Positions 34,059 through 40,292 of a stretch of 44,400 nucleotides of DNA are shown piece by piece (the first letter of the stretch is position 1; every line of letters starts with the position of its first letter). The translations under genes and the position numbers were made by a program. The stretch covers positions 1 to 44,400 of the forward strand of contig WQTU01000131.1 in assembly GCA_009786125.1 (NCBI GenBank). Direction: 5' to 3'. The notes beneath the pieces are model-generated. The model was not told the DNA's origin. It saw only the letters and a list, made by a program, of their open reading frames with translations, and searched no databases. The DNA comes from Spirochaetota bacterium. Its GTDB lineage: Bacteria; Spirochaetota; Spirochaetia; CADAEX01.

Positions 34059-34919
34059 TTACTCCCCTCCTTGTTCAGTTATGCTGCCTGGTACCTCTTC
34101 GGGCTTGGTATTGATATGACTCTCGCTATGCCGGCGAATAAAATTAATTTTTATTATACCACAAACATTTTCATAACCACAGATAATGGTATCCTTTATT
34201 ATCGACCGATCATATAATTTACTGTAATCTACATTAGAGCCATTAAAATATAAAAAATTAAGTTTTGCTTTTTTTACAATAGCATGAGGGGCTGCTATAT
34301 CCCATATTTTAGCTTTTGGAATAACAGCTCCGCCTATACCGCCATGAATTATTGGAGCAATAATATTAATTATTGCAGAGCCTGTTACTCTTGCTTTACC
34401 TTTAAAAGCTGAAAAGTCAAAAAAATGATGCGTTTTTGATGCAATAGCAAGCTGAACATCTTTATCTGCTAAGGGTGCATAAACTATTTTATCCGGAGAT
34501 AATTTCTTTCCATTTACAAAAACAGGTCCATCAATATCAGAATATATAAATGTCCCTTTTTTTCCTCCCCACAAAGGAGCATATATAATGCCTGCTACTG
34601 GCTCCCCTTTTTTCAGCAGCCCTATTGCAACACACCAGCCAGGCATACCCTGGCTAAAAGAATCTGTGCCGTCTATTGGATCAACAACAAAACAAAACTC
34701 TTTGGAGCCATCGCAACTTGCCGGAGATTCTTCTGTAATCAAGCCTGCTTTGGGGTAAAGAGAAGCAATGGCTTTTGAAAGATATTCATTTAATTTCTTA
34801 TCGATATACGTAATAACAGAGCCATCGGTTTTAAATTTTCTTTTTACCTTGTGCTGCTCTTTTACAGCTTTTTTTCCAGCTTTTTTTACATATTTTACAA
34901 GCGGTTTAATGGTTGTCAT
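34059..34919 (-). CDS. Inositol-monophosphatase-family phosphatase
   Basis: A 286-aa magnesium-dependent, lithium-sensitive-type phosphatase (SuhB/CysQ superfamily). Motifs: TEES (Glu ligands), VVDPIDGTDSFSQG (about 80-93) and WDIAAPHAIVKKAK. Substrates in the family are inositol phosphates, sugar phosphates or 3'-phosphoadenosine phosphates, and cannot be told apart here. The last 25 residues (RRHSESHINTKPEEVPGSIT and on) are encoded by the repeat at 34066-34143 and look added. It precedes the HD-GYP gene by 13 nt. Confidence 0.88.
   Translation of the reverse strand: MTTIKPLVKYVKKAGKKAVKEQHKVKRKFKTDGSVITYIDKKLNEYLSKAIASLYPKAGLITEESPASCDGSKEFCFVVDPIDGTDSFSQGMPGWCVAIGLLKKGEPVAGIIYAPLWGGKKGTFIYSDIDGPVFVNGKKLSPDKIVYAPLADKDVQLAIASKTHHFFDFSAFKGKARVTGSAIINIIAPIIHGGIGGAVIPKAKIWDIAAPHAIVKKAKLNFLYFNGSNVDYSKLYDRSIIKDTIICGYENVCGIIKINFIRRHSESHINTKPEEVPGSITEQGGE
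34066..34143 (+). repeat. Family B palindromic repeat at the phosphatase 3' end
   Basis: CCTCCTTGTTCAGTTATGCT at the left and TGACTCTCGCTATGCCGGCG then AATAAAA at the right match the outer blocks of the copies at 31922-32008 and 26295-26395; the centre is different. It encodes the last 25 codons and the stop of the phosphatase gene on the minus strand. Confidence 0.45.
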
Positions 34920-35079
34920 AACCTTACTATATCATTTATACAATTAATGCAAAAAAATCAAGGAATTAACTAATAATTAAAGTTATTTTATAGAAAAAGG
35001 TATTATCTCGTCTTTTTTTTGTTCGCCTTTTCACTAGACAGAAAGCAAAAATATTGAATAAAATAGTTTTATCGTAGAA

Positions 35080-35085
35080 TATAAT
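35080..35085 (+). promoter_or_regulatory. -10 box of the tRNA-Ala transcript
   Basis: A consensus TATAAT about 24 bp before the tRNA, giving a transcript start near 35092. A TTGAAT 20 bp upstream (35054-35059) is a poor -35 match by spacing. Confidence 0.5.
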
Positions 35086-35108
35086 AATATTTTCAAAGGG
35101 GATAAATT

Positions 35109-35182
35109 GGGGGTGTAGCTCAGTTGGCTAGAGCGCGTGAATGGCATTCACGAGGCCGTGGGTTCAATTCCCACCATCTCCA
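35109..35182 (+). tRNA. tRNA-Ala (GGC)
   Basis: A complete cloverleaf: acceptor GGGGGTG with CATCTCC (two G-U pairs), D arm GCTC/GAGC, anticodon stem CGTGA/TCACG with loop ATGGCAT (anticodon GGC, T33), variable loop AGGCC, T arm GTGGG-TTCAATT-CCCAC, discriminator A. The 3' CCA is not encoded. The next start codon is only 9 nt away, so a mature end must be cut from a longer transcript. Confidence 0.95.
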
Positions 35183-35191
35183 CAAAGAGAA

Positions 35192-36826
35192 ATGAGCGAT
35201 TCAAAAAATAATTCACAAGAACTTGATCCCGAAATTGCAAACCTTCTTGGGCTGGATAGTAACAAGTCAGATAATCCTGATTTTTTTGATCTTTTTGCCG
35301 ATGAAGCTCCGGAAGAAGAAGTACAAGGTGATGGTCTTGAGATTAAAGAAAAATTTGTTGAAATTACTAAATTTGAACAAGACCCAAAACCTTATTTTAA
35401 TGACAAAGATTATTATAAAATAGCGCTTTCCGGAGAAGGCGAAATATCTCAGAAAGTACATTCTCTTCTTTCTGATTTTTTAAAAATAACCGACCCCAAA
35501 GAAAAATTAACATATCGTGAAAGATTTATAGTCGCATACTGGCAGCTTGCAGCATCAATTGCAGGGAAATGCGGAAAACCGCTGCCTGTACCCAAAAAAA
35601 TGCTTTTAAGATTTGGTGTTTTGCTGCAAACACTTATAAATAAAGATCAACGGCTTATGCTTTCGTCTGTAATAGAAGATAATGATACAGGCGAGCCTAT
35701 ATTCTATGTAGATGAATGGCTTTCTAAAATAGCTGCCGGAGAGATAAATCCTTCGGTTACTGACGAAACAAAAAAGAGTAAAGTTGGAAAGCTGGCAAGA
35801 AAAATAAACAGCGCTCTCGAAAAAGAGCGCGGTTATAATCAGTCTCTTTCTGCTCTTATGAAAAATAAGGCATCTGCAATTAAAGATACCGAAGCGCTTA
35901 TCTTAGAAAAAGCTGCTTCAATACGAAAGCATGATCGGATCTCTAAATATGAGAATATATCAGCTCCATATTCTACAGAGCAAAAAAGCTTTTTAAACGA
36001 AATACAAGAACTTTCCAAAAAATTACTGCAATATGACAAAGAACTTTCTTATACAATTGAAAATTTGGAAAACTCTTTAGAAAAAGTAAAAGCCCTTGAA
36101 CAAAAAGCAAAAGAAGAAGGCGCAGAAGAAGCTGCTGTAGATTCGCAGGTACTAGTGGAAGAGCTTATGTCCTTAAGGCAAATGATAAAAATGACTATCG
36201 GAAGAAAAGGAAACCATTTTCCGGTTCTAATGCAGCAATATATGAAATCACACATAAAGGATATTGCAACACGAGAAAATGTAATAACCATATTGGCAGA
36301 AATTGAAAAAATTGATCCTGGTCTTTTTAAAAGAACATTCAAGCGCCAAACAAACAGAATTGTTCCATATACCATATTACTGCCAAGCTATGGAGAGGTT
36401 GGGGTTTGCTGGGAACCTTATGAAAAATTCAACAGAGCAACAGGACGAGGAAGAATAGGTATTCCTATTTTCTCAAAAGAGCTCAAAAATGCAATAATTT
36501 ATGCTATGGGCGATCTTAGGTGGCAAATTGCCAAAGAAACAGCTTCATACTACTGGATGGAAGAAGGGCTTACAGGTCGTTATTACCAATGGTATACTGC
36601 TAAAAAAATGCGCGGAGATGTTAAGGAAGCTTTTATAAATGACTATTTTCTCTGGATAACAAAAGAAGCTGATGGAATGCAAAAACTTGATAAAGAAGTA
36701 CGCGGTATTTTCTGGCGCAATATTCCTTTTCCGCAGGAACTCAAGGATAAACTTAGGAACAGAGGCTTTTTCTATAATGAGCTTTATAAAAAAGATATGA
36801 ACATCGCCATGTCTGATGGCTATTAA
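35192..36826 (+). CDS. Hypothetical protein, possibly spirochaete-specific
   Basis: A 544-aa protein I do not recognise. I start it at the ATG at 35192, nine bases after the tRNA, with AAAGAGA as a weak ribosome-binding site; an in-frame ATG at 35141 lies inside the tRNA and is discarded. The N-terminal 60 residues are acidic and low-complexity (PEIANLLGLDS, FADEAPEEEVQ). The middle (about 190-340) is coiled-coil rich (LSKKLLQYDKELSYTIENLE). The C-terminal 200 residues are conserved-looking with many aromatics (YYWMEEGLTGRYYQWYTAKK, WRNIPFPQELKDKL). No signal peptide or membrane helix. Confidence 0.75.
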   Translation: MSDSKNNSQELDPEIANLLGLDSNKSDNPDFFDLFADEAPEEEVQGDGLEIKEKFVEITKFEQDPKPYFNDKDYYKIALSGEGEISQKVHSLLSDFLKITDPKEKLTYRERFIVAYWQLAASIAGKCGKPLPVPKKMLLRFGVLLQTLINKDQRLMLSSVIEDNDTGEPIFYVDEWLSKIAAGEINPSVTDETKKSKVGKLARKINSALEKERGYNQSLSALMKNKASAIKDTEALILEKAASIRKHDRISKYENISAPYSTEQKSFLNEIQELSKKLLQYDKELSYTIENLENSLEKVKALEQKAKEEGAEEAAVDSQVLVEELMSLRQMIKMTIGRKGNHFPVLMQQYMKSHIKDIATRENVITILAEIEKIDPGLFKRTFKRQTNRIVPYTILLPSYGEVGVCWEPYEKFNRATGRGRIGIPIFSKELKNAIIYAMGDLRWQIAKETASYYWMEEGLTGRYYQWYTAKKMRGDVKEAFINDYFLWITKEADGMQKLDKEVRGIFWRNIPFPQELKDKLRNRGFFYNELYKKDMNIAMSDGY

Positions 36827-36885
36827 GGTATTCTATTCCAAAGTCTAACCAAAGATTAGAACTGCTCTAAAGATCTTTGCCTTAA
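36823..36885. terminator. Possible bidirectional terminator
   Basis: TTAAGG (36823-36828) and CCTTAA (36880-36885) bracket two small stems (AGTCTAA with TTAGAACT, bulged, and AAAGATCTTT) in the 78-bp gap between two convergent genes. There is no strong U tract, so this is weak. Confidence 0.25.
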
Positions 36886-36904
36886 CATAATATTTTCTAC
36901 TATT

Positions 36905-37690
36905 CTATACTTCAACACCGCAATCCCCATTTAGGATTTGCTTGAGCTTTTCCATATTTTGTTTGGCAACAACATTATTCGGATCAAGTTGGATTGCCTT
37001 GTCATAGTCTGCAATAGCGCGGTCATAGTCGCCTTTATGCGAATACACAGTACCGCGATCGTAATACATTTGTGCATTATTCGGATCAAGGCGAATTGCC
37101 TGATCAAAGTCCGCAATAGCGCTATCATAGTTGCTCTTGCCAAAGTACAGAGTACCACGACCGTAATACGCTAGTGCATCATTCGGATCAAGTCGGATTG
37201 TATGATCAAAGTCCGCAATGCCGCGGTCACAGTCGCATTTGTGTAAATACACAAAGCCGCGATGGAAATACGCTTGTGCATTATTCGGATCAAGCTGGAT
37301 TGCCTGATCAAAGTCCACAATGGCCCGCTCATAGTCTTCTTTGTGTAAATACACAAAGCCACGATGGTAATACGCTAGTGCATTATTCGGATCAAGTCGA
37401 ATTGCCTGATCAAAGTCCGCAATAGCGCTATCATAGTTGCTCTTGCCAAAGTACAGAATACCACGATGGTAATACGCTTGTGCATCATTCGGATCAAGTT
37501 GAATTGCCTGGTCAAATTCCGCAATAGCGCGGTCATAGTCGTCTTTTTGTAAATACATAAAACCTCTGATTGATAACACTTTTTGCTTTTTTCTTAATCT
37601 CCAAATCAGCAAAAGCAAAAAATTATAGTGGGGGACTCCAAAAATTATCCTCCCACCCCATTCATCCCAGAAGGGAAATTCTATTTGCAC
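36905..37690 (-). CDS. TPR-repeat protein, start uncertain
   Basis: Open from a GTG at 37690 (261 aa), but the better ribosome-binding site (AGAGG) stands before the ATG at 37558, which gives 217 aa consisting almost only of six TPR units with a near-invariant core (DYDRAIADFDQAIRLDPNNA). TPRs bind partner proteins. The upstream 44 codons encode a hydrophobic segment (NFLLLLIWRLRKKQK) that could be a membrane anchor. A lipoprotein-like leader lies upstream in another frame (37662-37742), so the true N-terminus may be frameshifted. The partner is unknown. Confidence 0.75.
   Translation of the reverse strand: MQIEFPFWDEWGGRIIFGVPHYNFLLLLIWRLRKKQKVLSIRGFMYLQKDDYDRAIAEFDQAIQLDPNDAQAYYHRGILYFGKSNYDSAIADFDQAIRLDPNNALAYYHRGFVYLHKEDYERAIVDFDQAIQLDPNNAQAYFHRGFVYLHKCDCDRGIADFDHTIRLDPNDALAYYGRGTLYFGKSNYDSAIADFDQAIRLDPNNAQMYYDRGTVYSHKGDYDRAIADYDKAIQLDPNNVVAKQNMEKLKQILNGDCGVEV
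36960..37560 (-). repeat. 102-nt tandem repeat array (TPR units)
   Basis: Six 102-nt units. The blocks near 37078-37160 and 37384-37466, 306 nt apart (three units), differ at only a few positions over about 80 bases, so a three-unit block appears to have been duplicated recently. Confidence 0.85.
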
Positions 37691-37742
37691 GACGATCTAA
37701 TCCACAGCCAATCAGTAAAAAAGATGTAATCAAAATAACCAT
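37662..37742 (-). pseudogene. Lipoprotein-type leader, out of frame with the TPR gene
   Basis: ATG GTT ATT opens a 26-codon frame, MVILITSFLLIGCGLDRRAN and on, with a lipobox (LLIGC) and GAGGGA just upstream, then stops with TGA. The TPR frame becomes open just there and continues PFWDEWGG. A one-base frameshift near 37670 would join the two into a TPR lipoprotein. Confidence 0.35.
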
Positions 37743-37858
37743 TTCTTCCCTCAAAACTCGCCCCATAAGGTTCATTCATTACTGCATTATAATATTTACA
37801 TGATACTTTTTCAAACAAAAAAAGACCTTTTATGGCTACTTTTTTATTTTTATAGCAT

Positions 37859-37899
37859 TTTAGGCTGTTTTTTGTGATTTATAAGCCTTAAACTATAAT
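37859..37899 (+). promoter_or_regulatory. Candidate operator and -10 box of the XRE regulator
   Basis: TTTAGGCT (37859-37866) and AGCCTTAAA (37884-37892) form an imperfect inverted repeat next to TATAAT (37894-37899), 2 bp before the ATG. If the -10 is used, transcription would begin at or just past the start codon, so the promoter may lie further upstream. Autoregulation is a guess from position. Confidence 0.3.
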
Positions 37900-37901
37900 T
37901 T

Positions 37902-38249
37902 ATGGAACTAAAAAAGCTTTTAGGGGCAAATTTAAAAAGCTATCGAAAAGCAAAAAAATTATCTCAGGAAGAATTGTCCGAAAAAGTAGACATATCTGTT
38001 AAGCATTTAAGCAAAATCGAAAGAGGATTAACATTTGTTTCTGCAGAGCTTCTTGAAAAATTGTCAGATAATCTTGGAGTTTCTGTTGCCACGTTATTTT
38101 GTAATGAAAATGAAAGTATAGACAATGATAATGTATTTAAAAAGTTTGACAGAATAACAGAAAAACATCTTATAAAGGCAGAAAAACATCTTTCAAAAGC
38201 AATGGAAAGAATAAAGGAAGAGACAAGACAAGAAGACAATGGCGATTGA
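37902..38249 (+). CDS. XRE-family HTH regulator
   Basis: A 115-aa protein with an N-terminal Cro/CI-type helix-turn-helix (residues about 7-63: LKSYRKAKKLSQEELSEKVD, ISVKHLSKIERG, LEKLSDNLGV). The C-terminal 45 residues are helical and charged and may dimerise. It has no effector domain. Neither neighbour on its strand looks like a clear target. Phage and plasmid regulators have this form, but no other phage genes are present. Confidence 0.85.
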   Translation: MELKKLLGANLKSYRKAKKLSQEELSEKVDISVKHLSKIERGLTFVSAELLEKLSDNLGVSVATLFCNENESIDNDNVFKKFDRITEKHLIKAEKHLSKAMERIKEETRQEDNGD

Positions 38250-38384
38250 CTTGGTTTTTTATCTTTCCAAATACACTATGGATACACTCATTTTTTTATT
38301 GAACAGATAAATTATAAAGACAAATATTATCTTCGAGTATTCTGCAACATAACTTCCCAAGAACTGCATTCTATAACAGGATAA

Positions 38385-38424
38385 ATAAAAAAAGCGATAT
38401 TCCCAGCAAAAAGAGAATATCGCT
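38385..38424 (-). terminator. Rho-independent terminator
   Basis: On the minus strand AGCGATATTC (38424-38415) pairs with GAATATCGCT (38402-38393), a perfect 10-bp stem with a 12-nt loop, followed by a run of T. It lies 30 nt after the stop of the 116-aa gene. Confidence 0.85.
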
Positions 38425-38453
38425 CATATCATAACTTTATTACATAGTGAATG

Positions 38454-38804
38454 CTATGCTGTATTCTTCGTTACAAAAACTTTTTTCAGAACAGCATAAA
38501 GAGCAAAAATAGGACCGCCAATCCATCCTACAAGCGCTGCAATGATAGTAATAACAAATTTATCTTCTTTAATAGTATTTTCTTTTTTAATGAAAGTACT
38601 AGAAATGGTATTCCAAATAGAATAAAGATAGCCAAAACTCGCTCCAAGACCTGTTCCTATCCATATCCCAAGAGCAGTACTTGTCTGCCAGCAATTCATG
38701 GTCTGGTTTGCGCCAATAATTAAACCAAAAGAAGCGCCTAGCAGCACTGCATACATTTCATTTTCTCTTTTTGCTTTTAATGGGCTAATATTTTCATCCG
38801 CCAT
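38454..38804 (-). CDS. Small membrane protein, unknown
   Basis: A 116-aa protein with about three membrane helices (18-38, 44-66 and 84-108), rich in glycine and alanine. I do not recognise the family. GGAGGA lies eight bases before the ATG, a promoter is at 38907-38935 and a terminator at 38385-38424, so it is a complete single-gene unit. Confidence 0.75.
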   Translation of the reverse strand: MADENISPLKAKRENEMYAVLLGASFGLIIGANQTMNCWQTSTALGIWIGTGLGASFGYLYSIWNTISSTFIKKENTIKEDKFVITIIAALVGWIGGPIFALYAVLKKVFVTKNTA

Positions 38805-38906
38805 TTTTAAATTCCTCCGTAAAATTTGGTTTTATATCTAACGGGCATATCTGCATCTTCCATAGCATGAAGCAAAGCATATAAACCAAGTTGAGACATT
38901 TCTAGT

Positions 38907-38935
38907 ATTATCTCATACATTTTTTTCAAAGTCAA
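38907..38935 (-). promoter_or_regulatory. Promoter of the small membrane protein
   Basis: Minus strand TTGACT (38935-38930), a 17-bp spacer and GATAAT (38912-38907), preceded by A/T tracts that could act as an UP element. The predicted leader is about 95 nt. Confidence 0.7.
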
Positions 38936-38955
38936 AAAAAATTTTTACAAAAATG

Positions 38956-39462
38956 TTACAAGCTTTCTTTTTTCTTCCAAAAAAGAGAAATAAAGAGCAA
39001 AATTCCGCAAACAACTATCGCAGAGTCCGCAACATTAAAAGTAGGCCATCTTTCAAGCCCAAAAATCCCAAAAAATTTAACATCAATAAAGTCAACAACA
39101 CCGGCAGGCCGAAAAAACCTGTCTATAAGATTCCCCAGACCGCCGCCAAATATGCCGGCAAGAAACCACCGCTGCGGCATAGTAACCTCATTTGTTCTTA
39201 AAACATAGATAACAAGCAATATAAGTATAATTAAAGGAAAAAAAGAAAAAAGCACAGTCCTTACATTGTCCGGAAGAGTGTGCCCAATACTAAAAGCTAT
39301 AGCCTTATTTCTTACATGAACAATTCTTAAAAGTTCTTCAAAAAATGAAAATTTTATAGTATGTAATGGTATGTTTTTTACAACAAGGAACTTGGTAAAT
39401 TGATCAAGCGCTATTACAAAAGCAGCAAGAGAAAAAGGTATTAGTTTATTTTTTAAATTCAT
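38956..39462 (-). CDS. lspA: Lipoprotein signal peptidase (signal peptidase II)
   Basis: A 168-aa inner-membrane aspartic protease that removes signal peptides from diacylglyceryl-lipoproteins. Four helices are visible. The catalytic Asp pair is in GGGLGNLIDRFFRPAGVVDFI and FNVADSAIV; the early FVIALDQFTKF motif is also present. It starts immediately after the stop of the Nif3-type gene, with no base between. Confidence 0.94.
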   Translation of the reverse strand: MNLKNKLIPFSLAAFVIALDQFTKFLVVKNIPLHTIKFSFFEELLRIVHVRNKAIAFSIGHTLPDNVRTVLFSFFPLIILILLVIYVLRTNEVTMPQRWFLAGIFGGGLGNLIDRFFRPAGVVDFIDVKFFGIFGLERWPTFNVADSAIVVCGILLFISLFWKKKESL

Positions 39463-40224
39463 TTACAACCTCGTAGGCACATCAATAAAACAGGTTTCCA
39501 GCGAAAGTTTTTCGTTAACAACTTTTGCAACATTTTTTACCCCAAAAGTCTCTGTAAGATAGTGCCCCCCGGAAATAACATTTATTCCAGCCTCAAGACA
39601 CTGATGATACATATGGTGTGCAACCTCTCCTGTAATATAGAGATCAATATCTTCATCAATAGCCTGCTGCACTTCTTTGCTCGCTCCCCCTGCGATAACA
39701 GCAACTTTTCTGCATTTTTCAGGACCAAACCCAAGTACAGCCAGCACCTCATCAGTTTTAAACCCCAAAGAAGCTAGTATCTCATCGCAGCCCATTGGTT
39801 TTTGCAAAACCCCTTTATAGCCTATTTTTAAACCGCCATACTCTCCAAACAGCTCGATTTCTTCCAGCCCTGCTTTTCTGGCAATAGAAATGTTGTTTCC
39901 AAGTTCCGGGTCTGCATCCAATGGAAGATGAACACCATAAAGAGCAATATTATTCTCTATTAAAAAAGAAATACGGTCAAAATATTCGCCTGTAATTGCT
40001 TTTTCGCCCCCCCAGAGAATGCCATGATGAACAAAAAGCATATCTGCACCCCACGAAGCAGCTCTTTTAAAAGCCTCAAGCGATGCATCAACAGCAAAAG
40101 CTATTTTTGATACAGTTTTTGATTTATTAGCAACCTGCAGCCCATTGATTCCCCTATCTGCTTTTTTAAAATTATCAATCCGCAATAACTCATGAAAAAA
40201 CCTGTCAATTTCTCTAATATGCAT
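39463..40224 (-). CDS. Nif3-like dinuclear metal protein
   Basis: A 253-aa protein of the Nif3/YbgI family (often named GTP cyclohydrolase I type 2, without proof). Metal-binding motifs are VHHGILWGG (about 65-73), GVHLPLD (about 96-102) and the late GGHYLTETFGV. Its role is still uncertain in most bacteria. It is directly followed by lspA and divergent from the Lon-like gene, whose promoter lies in the short gap. Confidence 0.9.
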   Translation of the reverse strand: MHIREIDRFFHELLRIDNFKKADRGINGLQVANKSKTVSKIAFAVDASLEAFKRAASWGADMLFVHHGILWGGEKAITGEYFDRISFLIENNIALYGVHLPLDADPELGNNISIARKAGLEEIELFGEYGGLKIGYKGVLQKPMGCDEILASLGFKTDEVLAVLGFGPEKCRKVAVIAGGASKEVQQAIDEDIDLYITGEVAHHMYHQCLEAGINVISGGHYLTETFGVKNVAKVVNEKLSLETCFIDVPTRL

Positions 40225-40253
40225 GAAAATAATTATATATTTTTATCCTATCC

Positions 40254-40280
40254 TTGACAATAAACCTGCGACTTTACAAT
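40254..40280 (+). promoter_or_regulatory. Promoter of the Lon-like protease
   Basis: TTGACA (40254-40259) and TACAAT (40275-40280), 15 bp apart. The predicted transcript start near 40287 is about six bases from the ATG at 40293, so the mRNA would be almost leaderless. Confidence 0.5.
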
Positions 40281-40292
40281 ACTGTTCTTTAT

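Noticed and set aside
35141-35191. Upstream ATG of the 544-aa protein
   Set aside because: It lies within the tRNA-Ala gene.
37174-37425. Plus-strand frame with regular repeats
   Set aside because: It is the mirror of the 102-nt TPR units and has no start signals.
38807-38920. 37-codon minus-strand frame upstream of the small membrane protein
   Set aside because: Its first ATG overlaps the -10 box of a good promoter and no ribosome-binding site precedes it. A shorter start at 38899 remains possible.
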